Shown one piece after another: positions 53,467 to 61,225 of a stretch of 64,000 bases of DNA. Origin of the DNA: Candidatus Gastranaerophilales bacterium. Lineage in GTDB: Bacteria; Cyanobacteriota; Vampirovibrionia; Gastranaerophilales; Gastranaerophilaceae. Location of the stretch: positions 124,001 through 188,000 of the forward strand of contig CALVEL010000002.1 of the NCBI GenBank assembly GCA_944326565.1, in the 5' to 3' direction. The notes beneath the pieces were generated by a model, which saw only the letters and a program-made list of their open reading frames with translations, made no database searches and was not told where the DNA came from. The position numbers and the translations under genes are program-made. Numbering within the stretch: the first letter of the stretch is position 1; the number at the start of each line of letters is the position of its first letter.

Positions 53467-54234
53467 TGTATCAGGAATAATTTCTTTTTCTGATTTGTGC
53501 ATTTTTAAATATTTTTCCTTTATTTTTTTTATATTCTCAGGTTTTATCATATCCTTAAGTGAATATTCTATATTAAATCCCATTCGACCGCTTTTTATTT
53601 CAGCACAGTCATTGTATTCATATTCCATGGCTTTTTCATATAAATCAGGATGATTTTCATATAGCTTTAGCCAATCCATACAAGATTGATAAAAACAAAA
53701 GTAACAACCTGAGCGTTTTCTCCATTTATAATAATCTGACATTCCTATACCTGTGGTTTTAAGAATATTTTCTACATCACTTTTATAAATATTATTTTCT
53801 ATGAATGGAAAAACTTCTGACAAAAGCGGATTATTCCCTGCAGCTTTAGTTCTAAAAATCTCATCACTCCTAATTCCTATATATAGTTTAATTTTTGAAT
53901 AGCCGTATTTTGTCTTTAGATTTTTCACATAGCTTTCTAACGAATTTGTTTTTAATAACCCTGTACACCATCTGTGCTTATGCGAAGGTAAAAAATTGGT
54001 AGTTGCAAGAATATCTTCAAAACTTCTTTTGGGTTTCAATCTAGTAATTTGCTTGTTTAAAAACAACTCAATTTTATTTAAGTAGGCATAAGTCTCAGGA
54101 ATTTCATGTTCTGTATCACAAAACACAAGTTCTAATTTTTCAAAAATTTCAGGCATATTCTCTTTCATAAAAAATGCAAGTGCCGTAGAATCTTTTCCAC
54201 CTGATAGAGATAACATATGATATTCTTTTTCCAT
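53434..54234 (-). CDS. PAPS-reductase-family (PP-loop) protein
   Basis: 266 aa. PP-loop MLSLSGGKDSTALAFF, then VFCDTEHEIPETYAYL and HRWCTGLLKTNSLE; later RSGCYFCFYQSCMDW gives a Cys cluster. It lacks the SAT/APS assimilation partners, so it is not obviously for sulfate assimilation; PAPS-reductase-like proteins in mobile DNA are often linked to DNA thiolation or phage defence. AAGGAG precedes the ATG. Overlaps the PLD gene at the 3' end. Confidence 0.85.
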   Translation of the reverse strand: MEKEYHMLSLSGGKDSTALAFFMKENMPEIFEKLELVFCDTEHEIPETYAYLNKIELFLNKQITRLKPKRSFEDILATTNFLPSHKHRWCTGLLKTNSLESYVKNLKTKYGYSKIKLYIGIRSDEIFRTKAAGNNPLLSEVFPFIENNIYKSDVENILKTTGIGMSDYYKWRKRSGCYFCFYQSCMDWLKLYENHPDLYEKAMEYEYNDCAEIKSGRMGFNIEYSLKDMIKPENIKKIKEKYLKMHKSEKEIIPDTLFNYFSSAAF

Positions 54235-54635
54235 TAGTTCTCCTTATATTATGTATATCAAAAGCAGACCTTCGCAACTTACGCCCCGCCTACGCGTGCC
54301 GTGCGTAGCTACGCTGTATAATATGCCACTCAAAAATTCCGCTCTAGGTTTCGTCAATGCGGAATTTTCTCGGACAACAAAAGCACAGTAAAGCATCTGC
54401 TTCACTGTGCTAAAAACTTTCAGTTACTCCTTGCAAACACAAAAATCATCTGTGGATTTAAGCTTAACAAGAGGTGTATTACCTTTTATATTATTAGGGC
54501 AAATTATTCAATATATTAAAAATTTAATTATTTTTTAATTAAGTTGTTTATATATTATTATTGTTTGTTAAGATTTATTTTACTTTTAATTACGACATTT
54601 TTACGACAATTTGGAAATTTTGTTCAAATTTTTGC

Positions 54636-54678
54636 AATAAAAAAGCGGGCTCAAACCCGCTTATCTATTATATTTACC
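54636..54678 (+). repeat. 43 bp boundary repeat with terminator, copy 2
   Basis: Identical over 43 bp to 45764-45806, including AAGCGGG-CTCAAA-CCCGCTT. The pair flanks the Fic-CRISPR-PLD-PAPS block (8.9 kb). Confidence 0.85.
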
Positions 54679-54740
54679 CTCTAGCCTGCAAGATTAGAAC
54701 TTGGGCTATTATGAAAGATGTTGCTTGAAATCAAATAAAG

Positions 54741-54782
54741 TCAATACAATGTGTTGACAATTTCAATACAATGTGAAATAAT
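54741..54782 (+). promoter_or_regulatory. Toxin promoter with duplicated TCAATACAATGTG operator
   Basis: TCAATACAATGTG occurs identically at 54741-54753 and 54763-54775. Between and across them are consensus TTGACA (54754-54759), a 17 bp spacer and AATAAT (54777-54782). The two sites straddle the -35 and spacer, ideal for repression by the RHH antitoxin. The predicted start (about 54789) coincides with the ATG, so the mRNA may be leaderless. Confidence 0.6.
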
Positions 54783-54788
54783 ATAATT

Positions 54789-55079
54789 ATGCAGCACAAG
54801 TACAAAATGTTCAAAATTAAAGGTCAAAAGTTTGTTATTAAAATGGACTTGAACCCTCTCACCAACGAGTTTGAATATCACATGTACATCCGGCATTTAG
54901 TTACCCCACAGCAAGCAATTGCTGCATACTTTTCCAAAACATCCGAAATCTACAATGAAGAACGTTGTCGCTATGAGTTATATAGTAGCAGTCTAGATAT
55001 AACAGTTTACTATACATATCTGAAAGAACAGGATATCTTATTGATAACAGCTTTCCATAAAGGAGGTCACGATGAATAA
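54789..55079 (+). CDS. Candidate toxin of a type II toxin-antitoxin pair
   Basis: 96 aa, basic with a predicted alpha/beta fold (RCRYELYSSSLDITVYYTYLKEQDILLITAFHKGGHDE at the end has the shape of RelE-like or BrnT-like toxins, but no signature residues are certain). No SD precedes the ATG; the transcript is probably leaderless, and the operator lies on the promoter. The stop overlaps the antitoxin start by 8 bases (GATGAATAA), the classic coupling. Identification rests mainly on its partner. Confidence 0.6.
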   Translation: MQHKYKMFKIKGQKFVIKMDLNPLTNEFEYHMYIRHLVTPQQAIAAYFSKTSEIYNEERCRYELYSSSLDITVYYTYLKEQDILLITAFHKGGHDE

Positions 55080-55353
55080 AACTCAAATTGAACATATTCC
55101 AACTGTTGGAATGGCAGAGGTAAGTGATTACACTCCGTCACCGGCAGAAGAAGAATTAATTAAAGAATTTGAACTACAAGCAGATTCTGACATTTCTGCT
55201 ATGAAACAAACTGCAAACGTAAATTTCCGTTGGTCTGAATTTGAGATTAAAAGAGCGAAGAAAATTGCTTGTAAACTTGGAATGCCTTATCAAACATACT
55301 TAAAATCTACTCTAAAACAGGCGATGGATAGAGATGAAAAAAAGTTGATGTAA
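55072..55353 (+). CDS. CopG-type antitoxin (BrnA-like)
   Basis: 93 aa. The C-terminal half is a typical RHH antitoxin: NVNFRWSEFEIKRAKKIACKLGMPYQTYLKSTLKQAMDRDEKKL. The N-terminal ~45 residues (acidic, VSDYTPSPAEEELIKEFELQADSD) likely wrap and block the toxin. AAAGGAGG precedes the ATG inside the toxin gene, giving strong antitoxin translation. It should also autorepress the pair via TCAATACAATGTG. Confidence 0.85.
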   Translation: MNKTQIEHIPTVGMAEVSDYTPSPAEEELIKEFELQADSDISAMKQTANVNFRWSEFEIKRAKKIACKLGMPYQTYLKSTLKQAMDRDEKKLM

Positions 55354-55360
55354 TATTTTA

Positions 55361-56053
55361 TCAAAACGGGATTATATCGTCTTGAATATGAGATATTTGA
55401 CAAATTTTAGGCGACGAAAAGATTTTATCTAGCATTTCTATAATATCGTTTTCAAAAAAATTAAGTATAAAATCAAGTTTTACATATCTTTCGTTTATGA
55501 AAGGAGATGAAAATGAGTATAGCTCTCCATTATATTCGCGTTCTTTGTTTTTATAATGATATGCTCCAAAACCATGCATAACATTTCTTATATTTGAAAG
55601 TAACCAAATTAAGTTTATATATTTATCATCAATATTTACTGTTTTACAAATATATTTCATTATATTATCTAAATTTTCAAATTTTTCTATATTTTCATGT
55701 TTTTGGATTTTACATTCTTTATATATCAATCTGATTGTACTTTCGAGTGCACAAAAGAGTCTAATGTAAAAACTAAAAGTAATATGTGAAGAAAAGGAAA
55801 AACATGCTGATTCTAAATTGTTAAATGTATTTGTGGGTAAATCGCATTTTGACATAATTTTATTATAGTTTTCTATTGTATTAAAGTTATTTATTAAAAA
55901 ATTCCATTCAATTATATATACAATAAGAATATTTAAAATTTTATTATAACACATAACTCTTATGTCATTGGAGGCATATGTTGATGAATAAAAAATATAT
56001 TTTTCAGTATATAAGTTTTTTAATTTTAGTAATTTTTCTTCTATTGTAGTCAT
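55361..56053 (-). CDS. Hypothetical protein, HEPN-like candidate
   Basis: 230 aa, Lys/Ile/Asn-rich all-alpha. WLLSNIRNVMHGFGAYHYKN near residues 160-180 has an RNxxH signature next to Gly-rich turns, resembling the RNase motif of HEPN toxins (RX4-6H; here the spacing is three, which may mean divergence). AAAGGT precedes the ATG. Transcribed with the XRE gene 15 bases upstream. HEPN proteins cut RNA in toxin-antitoxin and abortive-infection systems. Tentative. Confidence 0.5.
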   Translation of the reverse strand: MTTIEEKLLKLKNLYTEKYIFYSSTYASNDIRVMCYNKILNILIVYIIEWNFLINNFNTIENYNKIMSKCDLPTNTFNNLESACFSFSSHITFSFYIRLFCALESTIRLIYKECKIQKHENIEKFENLDNIMKYICKTVNIDDKYINLIWLLSNIRNVMHGFGAYHYKNKEREYNGELYSFSSPFINERYVKLDFILNFFENDIIEMLDKIFSSPKICQISHIQDDIIPF

Positions 56054-56068
56054 AATTTTCGATACCTT

Positions 56069-56392
56069 TTATTCGAATGATTTTAATATTTTAATAACCT
56101 GTTTTTGTTGTTCAGGAGTCATATTTTTTGCTCGTGTAACTATTTGGTGCAGAAGTCGGTTGTTTTCATCAGTAGAATTAACTTCAACTTGAAACAATTC
56201 CGGTATTTGAATATTTAATGCGGTGCTGATTTTCTTTAAAGTTTGATAAGTTAGGAAAGTCTTACCGTTTTCGATAGAATTTATTGTATTCGTTGAGACT
56301 TCACAGAGTTCAGCTAAGCGTTCTTGACTATAACCGCATAATTCCCGATATGTCTTTATCTTTTCTCCAAACTTTTCCAAAAACTCATCCAT
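56069..56392 (-). CDS. XRE-family regulator
   Basis: 107 aa. HTH_3: FGEKIKTYRELCGYSQERLAELCEVSTNTINSIENGKTFLTYQTLKKISTALNIQIPELF, then a ~40-residue helical tail (MTPEQQKQVIKILKSFE). Regulator, probably of itself and the 230 aa gene behind it. No SD; the region upstream carries the repeated TTATATTTGTATA sites. Confidence 0.88.
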   Translation of the reverse strand: MDEFLEKFGEKIKTYRELCGYSQERLAELCEVSTNTINSIENGKTFLTYQTLKKISTALNIQIPELFQVEVNSTDENNRLLHQIVTRAKNMTPEQQKQVIKILKSFE

Positions 56393-56432
56393 ATCAATAG
56401 AATATATTACTTATTGAACACTTTCTATAAAA

Positions 56433-56470
56433 TTATATTTGTATAATTGTATACAAGTTATATTTGTATA
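56433..56470. promoter_or_regulatory. Operator array upstream of the XRE gene
   Basis: TTATATTTGTATA occurs at 56433-56445 and 56458-56470, flanking a perfect palindrome TTGTATACAA (56447-56456). The TATAAT (minus strand, 56437-56432) lies inside the first copy. All three share the half-site TTGTATA, a good candidate operator. Confidence 0.6.
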
Positions 56471-56639
56471 TTAGGTGCTATTTTAGTATATAAAAACTAT
56501 GTTTTTATTCCTGCAAAATCCTGTATTTGTCCGATTTTATAGGAATAACTTGGCTTAAAAAATTAGTAATAAACTATTGATATAAAAAATCGTTAATTGA
56601 ATTTTTTTTAATTTAAATTTTCAGACATTTTAAGTCCTG

Positions 56640-57143
56640 TCAAATAACATTAAGTCTTATTGCTTTTGTTGTAGCCTCTGTGATATTTCTTGCATTTAAT
56701 TTTGAGCAGATTTCTGCAAGAAGAAAGTTGCAAAAGTGCATATTTATAAGGTTTAGTTGTTTAATAATTTCTTTTTTTATAGCACCAGAAGCGGCGAGTT
56801 TAAGATAATTTATTTCAAGCTCTGTAAGGTCGGACTTTAATTTTAGATTAGTTCGGTTCGAATCCAATTTGTTTGTAAAACGAAGGCGGAAATGTTTTTT
56901 AATGTCAGAACTAGGAATAATTTTAAATTTTAGAGCTTTTGTAATAAGTGCTGCCCGATTATGCACTTTAAACTTTTTATACAAAAGTTGTGTCCGTTTT
57001 TGGAGATTGTAGTAAGAAATATCAAGCATATCGGCAGTTTCTTTTAGGGTTCTACCTTCTGCAAGAGCTTTAATCAGTTTAAGTTGACTTTTAATGACTC
57101 TTGGAGCTTTGTTTGAATTTATATCCGTATAGTATTTTTCCAT
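56640..57143 (-). CDS. Tandem LuxR-type (GerE) HTH regulator
   Basis: About 167 aa from the ATG at 57143 (57206 also possible). Two four-helix LuxR-like HTH domains: residues ~20-75 (LIKALAEGRTLKETADMLDISYYNLQKRTQLLYKKFKVHNRAALITKA) and ~105-165 (LTELEINYLKLAASGAIKKEIIKQLNLINMHFCNFLLAEICSKLNARNITEATTKA). No receiver or sensor domain. The second HTH is more divergent. Two HTHs in one chain could give a wide or tandem binding site. Confidence 0.75.
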   Translation of the reverse strand: MEKYYTDINSNKAPRVIKSQLKLIKALAEGRTLKETADMLDISYYNLQKRTQLLYKKFKVHNRAALITKALKFKIIPSSDIKKHFRLRFTNKLDSNRTNLKLKSDLTELEINYLKLAASGAIKKEIIKQLNLINMHFCNFLLAEICSKLNARNITEATTKAIRLNVI

Positions 57144-57295
57144 GTTTTTGCCTATAAAAGCGGGATGTTTTTTGAATGGTCTTATGAAAGATGTAAGTAT
57201 ACACATGGTAGGAACGCTTTATTTATAGTGTTTTCAAAGAAAATAAAGCTATAAAAATCTATCACATGCCTGTCGGATACTCGTTATCTAAAAAG

Positions 57296-57589
57296 TTAAT
57301 CAAGAATTTTCATAATTCGAGAACCATTGTTATCAAAGTAATCTTTGCCGATTTTTGTATAGTTTTGTCCATCTGATCCATAATAATTATCACCGACTTT
57401 TGTATAGGTAACGTCAGAACCGTATATATTACCTGCATGATCTCGAGTATAAAAAGAGCCGTCAGAACCGCTAATATTATATCCATGATCATAATATGTT
57501 GTTCCAGAATTTATGTCGGTGTATGTAGAAGCAGAAGCGCTTGTTGCAATAAATAATGATAAAAAGACAATTGTTAATAATATTTTCAT
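57296..57589 (-). CDS. Small secreted Tyr/Gly/Asp-rich protein
   Basis: 97 aa. Signal peptide to ASA (residue ~20). The mature part has imperfect ~14-residue repeats (SDGSFYTRD, DNYYGSDGQNYTKIG), rich in Tyr, Asp and Gly. Likely surface or extracellular. AGGAG precedes the ATG. 8 bases after the next secreted gene. Confidence 0.65.
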   Translation of the reverse strand: MKILLTIVFLSLFIATSASASTYTDINSGTTYYDHGYNISGSDGSFYTRDHAGNIYGSDVTYTKVGDNYYGSDGQNYTKIGKDYFDNNGSRIMKILD

Positions 57590-57597
57590 TTGTTCTC

Positions 57598-57996
57598 CTA
57601 ATATCTGTAATATGGGCGATTATTTAGTAAGTTATTCATAGTATTCATTTGATAATTGAAAGTGTTTGTCATGCTTGCTGCATTTGCATATTCTTGTTGT
57701 TTAATTCTCACTTCAGCCAGATGTGTTGAGGTTGCATTTCCTTCAACAAGTCTAAGGTTATCATAGCATGCTCCGCGCTTATCATCTGCTAAAACATTAC
57801 AGTAGCGTAATTTTCTGTTAAAATCTTTTTTGCGTTGCTGCCAATATTTCTTTTCTGCAAGAATATAATCTTTTTCTAAATCAAGATCTGCATATTGGCT
57901 TGGACAAAACTCGTTCCATTGAGGTTCAAAAAATGTATTTGCGAATGCCGGTGAAATACATGTGAGTAGTAAAAATAAGACAATATACTTTTTCAT
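57598..57996 (-). CDS. Secreted protein with Cys and coiled-coil regions
   Basis: 132 aa. Signal peptide (MKKYIVLFLLLTCISPAFA) then a mostly helical domain with 3-4 Cys (FCPSQY, LRYCNVL, GACYDN), ending in Asn/Met/Tyr-rich QMNTMNNLLNNRPYYRY. No known family. AAGGAG precedes the ATG. In a row with neighbours of the same direction. Confidence 0.65.
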   Translation of the reverse strand: MKKYIVLFLLLTCISPAFANTFFEPQWNEFCPSQYADLDLEKDYILAEKKYWQQRKKDFNRKLRYCNVLADDKRGACYDNLRLVEGNATSTHLAEVRIKQQEYANAASMTNTFNYQMNTMNNLLNNRPYYRY

Positions 57997-58008
57997 ACAA
58001 AAAACTCC

Positions 58009-58395
58009 TTATGCTTTTAGTATTTCTAAAATTTTTAATCGGTCAAGCCTGAAAGTTCTTTCTGCTTGACGGAGTTCACAAAATGCTTTGATATATATTT
58101 TATCTTTGCCATATTCAGAATTTTTAATCAGGTCATTATCTAATATGTCTCTGCCGTACTTCATTTCAAGAGGTTGTATTATTCTTTCGGTAATTTCATT
58201 TTCTCTGAAAAGCGGAGATGTTTCATATAGAATTTTTATCCTATAACTTTTTGCTATTGCTATGTTGAATATTTCTTCTAAAGTAGATGATTCGTTTTTA
58301 TAGTTAGCTTGTTGTTTTTTAGTATTTACTTTTTTCTTACCTAATAAAAATGGTATTAGAGCAAGTAAAAACAGATAAAATATAAAATATTCCAT
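58009..58395 (-). CDS. Membrane-anchored WYL-domain protein
   Basis: 128 aa. Residues ~2-20 are a transmembrane anchor (EYFIFYLFLLALIPFLLG); residues ~40-128 match the WYL domain: RIKILYETSPL, ITERIIQPLEMKYG, IYIKAFCELRQAERTFRLDRLKILEI. WYL domains bind ligands such as nucleic acid ends and regulate phage-defence and CRISPR loci, usually with an HTH. Here there is none, and the domain is tethered to the membrane. Confidence 0.75.
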   Translation of the reverse strand: MEYFIFYLFLLALIPFLLGKKKVNTKKQQANYKNESSTLEEIFNIAIAKSYRIKILYETSPLFRENEITERIIQPLEMKYGRDILDNDLIKNSEYGKDKIYIKAFCELRQAERTFRLDRLKILEILKA

Positions 58396-58410
58396 AAGAT
58401 AGACGTTCCT

Positions 58411-59106
58411 TTAGCTTAAGATAATTTCTTCAGCCATTGCGTGTAATCTTGTAGCAAGAGCAATAATTCGTCTATCAACTGCATATCCATTGAATTTGAA
58501 ACAAGGTTTATACCATGAACCCTTCTGATTTGTTACAAGTGTCGTGCTAAGATCAAATTCTGGAATACCACCATTTTGATATACTGCTATAATCGTGTTC
58601 AATTCTTTACCAACCATAAAACTGGTTTTTGAAAAAGTGAATTTTTCCGGAAGAATCATTCCATTTCCATTTTTTATGACAAGAACTGCACCGTAGTTTT
58701 CTTGTAAATCATTTCCGGCAGGTGTTTTTAATTTTATATTTGTGGTTTTGCCATTACCGGCATGTGCGGCATTGATTGCATTTTGGACTATTTCAGAGTT
58801 TTCTAAGTACTTGTTTACTAAATGCCCTCTGACCTCAGGAGTCCATTCTGCATAGTATTTCAGCATTCCACATACAATAGCTTTAGCATTTGTAAATATA
58901 GTTTTAGTAACAGAATCGTAAATATCTCCGGCTTTTACATCAGGATTATATTTTGGATTATTTGGGGTTAGCTCATTAGAAAGACTTTGTATAATTTTTA
59001 AATTTGGGATAATTAAGTCTGATTTGCTGGTCTCTATCTTAAATTGTTCTGGTAAATTTTGATTTTGCGGCATTAAAGCATTAGATTCATTAGTTTCATT
59101 AAACAT
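58411..59106 (-). CDS. Hypothetical mobile-element protein, possibly ssDNA-binding-like
   Basis: About 231 aa from the ATG at 59106, preceded by AAAGGAG. Pattern IPNLKIIQSLSNELTPNNPKYNPDVKAGDIYDSVTKTIF, then YAEWTPE and GNDLQENYGAVLVIKN, as in phage-encoded DNA-metabolism proteins whose N-terminal half recalls ssDNA-binding OB-type folds. I cannot name it. No HTH or catalytic motif. Confidence 0.55.
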   Translation of the reverse strand: MFNETNESNALMPQNQNLPEQFKIETSKSDLIIPNLKIIQSLSNELTPNNPKYNPDVKAGDIYDSVTKTIFTNAKAIVCGMLKYYAEWTPEVRGHLVNKYLENSEIVQNAINAAHAGNGKTTNIKLKTPAGNDLQENYGAVLVIKNGNGMILPEKFTFSKTSFMVGKELNTIIAVYQNGGIPEFDLSTTLVTNQKGSWYKPCFKFNGYAVDRRIIALATRLHAMAEEIILS

Positions 59107-59198
59107 AAAAACTCCTTTCAAGCATTGCGGCATTAGTGCATTAATTTATTTCGTGGGGTAAAAATTTAAAAATGTATATTTAAAATTGTTTGCGACTA

Positions 59199-59259
59199 GT
59201 AACATGTTCATTATAACAAATTTATATATTTTCTCAATACCTTTGTTAACACATGTTAC
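59199..59259. promoter_or_regulatory. Divergent control region with GTAACATGT inverted repeat
   Basis: GTAACATGT (59199-59207) and its exact complement ACATGTTAC (59251-59259), 43 bp apart, lie between the 231 aa gene and the XRE gene at 59326. Likely operator half-sites of that XRE repressor. Confidence 0.55.
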
Positions 59260-59325
59260 AGCCCTATTTTTATATGTGACTATTTGTCGGTAGATGACAA
59301 TTAGTAACGGTTACATAATTGTTTT

Positions 59326-59565
59326 ATGAAAACAAAAATCAGATTGAAGAAAAGAATTTTAAAAAATTTAGGATGTCGTGTAAGAATGTTTCGTATTGAA
59401 AAAGGACTTTCACAGGAAGCACTTGCATTTCAAATAGGTGTTGATCGCACTTATATTGGAGCTATTGAGCAGGGTGCAAGGAGTCCATCTATATATTGTT
59501 TATTTATACTTGCAAATGCTCTTGATACTTCTCTTTCTAATCTTTTGGATATTACTATTGACTAG
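59326..59565 (+). CDS. XRE-family regulator
   Basis: 79 aa, one HTH_3 domain: LKNLGCRVRMFRIEKGLSQEALAFQIGVDRTYIGAIEQGARSPSIYCLFILANALDTSLSNLL. Reads toward, and overlaps by 11 bases, the end of the ArdC-type gene. Divergent from the accessory gene train on its left and likely its repressor. Confidence 0.88.
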   Translation: MKTKIRLKKRILKNLGCRVRMFRIEKGLSQEALAFQIGVDRTYIGAIEQGARSPSIYCLFILANALDTSLSNLLDITID

Positions 59566-60388
59566 TAAGCCATTTAACTGCTTCCTTGGCAAAGGTAGAG
59601 GCTTTAAATATATAATTAGTGTCATTCTTAAGTTCTTTGATCCAACTTTGAATATAGGCTGTCGAGTTCTGCATGTCAGCTTTTAGCCCAAATTCCGCAA
59701 GTAAATATGCCGCTCCTATTTCTGCCGTTAACTCTTCTAACGCTCTGCCGTTCTGCGGATTGTCTTTTAAAAGGTTTCGGCTGCACCTGTCGGCTTTCAT
59801 TGTTGAATGGACAAGTTCATGCGCTAAGGTCTGATAGTATGCTATCTGTGTCTTAAACTTGCTTCGGAACGGCATATTAATAAAATCCTCTTTTAGAGAA
59901 TAATATGCTCTTTCCCCTTGATGTCTTATTTTCATGCCTGTTCGCGCTATTAGCGTTTCAAATTCTTTAAGAGGTCTATATTGTATTGATGATTCAGTTT
60001 TAAAAGTAATACCTTCAACTTGAGAGTAAAGATTAAATACATAATCGGTTTTATAGTAACACCGGATTTTTTCATCCTCTTCTATATTTTCATTCTTGTT
60101 TTCAAATTTAGCAGGACAACAAATTGTTATAGGAGTTCCTTTTTCACCTTTCTTAATTTTTCCTCCAAGTTGGTTTGCTTGTTGAAATCCTATCCAGTAA
60201 TTGCCGGTGTAGCCTGCTTGCATCGCGGTTACCCACAAGGATATGAGGTTAAGTCCGTTGTAAGTTTTTTTTGTTAAGTAATTCATAGGTATAATTTGTT
60301 TTTCAAAAGGTGAGATCCAAGGGATTTGACCTTGTTCAAGTGCTTTAATAATTTGATTAGTAATTTTTTCTTTGTAATCTTTTTTCAT
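59555..60388 (-). CDS. ArdC-type antirestriction protein with zincin domain
   Basis: 277 aa. The N-terminal DUF1738/ArdC ssDNA-binding part (residues ~1-110, with PWISPFEKQIIPMNYLTKKTYNGLNLISLWV, YWIGFQQANQLGGKIKKGEKG) is followed by a metalloprotease-like domain with AHELVHST (~188) and LEELTAEIGAAYLLAEFG. On plasmids ArdC protects incoming DNA from host restriction. Strong sign of a conjugative origin. AAAGGA precedes the ATG. Confidence 0.9.
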   Translation of the reverse strand: MKKDYKEKITNQIIKALEQGQIPWISPFEKQIIPMNYLTKKTYNGLNLISLWVTAMQAGYTGNYWIGFQQANQLGGKIKKGEKGTPITICCPAKFENKNENIEEDEKIRCYYKTDYVFNLYSQVEGITFKTESSIQYRPLKEFETLIARTGMKIRHQGERAYYSLKEDFINMPFRSKFKTQIAYYQTLAHELVHSTMKADRCSRNLLKDNPQNGRALEELTAEIGAAYLLAEFGLKADMQNSTAYIQSWIKELKNDTNYIFKASTFAKEAVKWLTSQ

Positions 60389-60517
60389 AAGAAATCCTTT
60401 CTGTTTAGAACCTTTGTATGGGCATTTAAGACAGGTAAAATATAATTCAATAGATTTAGATTGTTGTGAAATTTAGTCTGTCTTAAAATTGAATTTGGCG
60501 TTAAGATGAAAGTATAC

Positions 60518-60790
60518 TCAACTTATTAGTCTTTTTAAGTATTGTATATAGTAGGGGTAGAGAAGATTTTGTTCATTAAACCTATAGCTTATGCACCTTT
60601 GTTTTGAACTTATGCGCTCAATTTTTAAAGCTGAAATATATTGCCTGTTATTGAGCCAAGTTAAAATTTTATACCAAGATTCAGCTTTCCAAGTTTCAAT
60701 GATAATTGTTCCGATTGTTTTGTTATTTGCGTTTAAAAATAGTTCCCCGTATACAAAACGTAATAAATTAAAATTATTATTTTCAGGCAT
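60518..60790 (-). CDS. Small hypothetical protein
   Basis: About 90 aa from the ATG at 60790 (GGAGG 8 bases upstream). Polar, aromatic (FVYGELFLNANNKTIGTIIIETWKAESWYKILTWLNNRQY), predicted alpha/beta. Part of the mobile-element gene train. Not recognised. Confidence 0.6.
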   Translation of the reverse strand: MPENNNFNLLRFVYGELFLNANNKTIGTIIIETWKAESWYKILTWLNNRQYISALKIERISSKQRCISYRFNEQNLLYPYYIQYLKRLIS

Positions 60791-61197
60791 ATTAAAAACC
60801 TCCTTCAATTCCTGTAACTCATGTCTTTACCCAAAGCAGATAAGTGAAAATTTTCAAGGCGGAACCTCCGGCAGGCTTTATGCGTGCCTTTAAAATTGGA
60901 ACTGATCTGCTAGTATAATTCATGAGTTGTCAGGAATAAGGAGGTTTTTAGTGACTGTAATAAAGCTAATTAATATAATTTAAGAATAGGGTTGTTTTTA
61001 AAGCGTAAAACAGTATAAATGAATACGATTTATTATGTTTTGAAAAATAAACTGTTACTATTTACATATTACAGGACTTTTTATCGGAGTAATAAAAATT
61101 AAAAATATATTGATAAAGTTAAACTTTGAATCTTTATAACTTTTCCCTAAGGATTGATTTAAAAAAAATATTTATCGTTACCCCCGCTTCGCCTTTA

Positions 61198-61225
61198 GGG
61201 GTGGTGGGGTGGGTTTGGGTTAGGG
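61198..61225 (+). other. G-quadruplex-forming tract
   Basis: Five G-runs of three or four (GGGG, GGGG, GGG, GGG, GGG) with loops of 4, 1, 3 and 3 bases. Just upstream, CCCCCGC (61181-61187) could pair with the first run instead. Exceptional in such AT-rich DNA. Confidence 0.6.

Larger units (their letters stand above)
54235..54788. other. 554 bp non-coding region at the island junction
   Basis: Contains a GC-rich patch with the perfect palindrome GCGTAGCTACGC (54303-54314). Hairpins follow: AAAATTCCGC/GCGGAATTTT near 54333-54369 and AGCACAGT-AAGC/GCTT-ACTGTGCT near 54380-54410, followed by TTTTG when read on the minus strand. Then come AT-rich sequence, the second 43 bp repeat (54636-54678) and the toxin-gene operator. 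No gene. Confidence 0.65.

Noticed and set aside
54789-55079. BrnT toxin call
   Set aside because: The usual BrnT N-terminal motif (E-W-D...N..KH) is absent; only the partner is BrnA-like, so the toxin was left unnamed.
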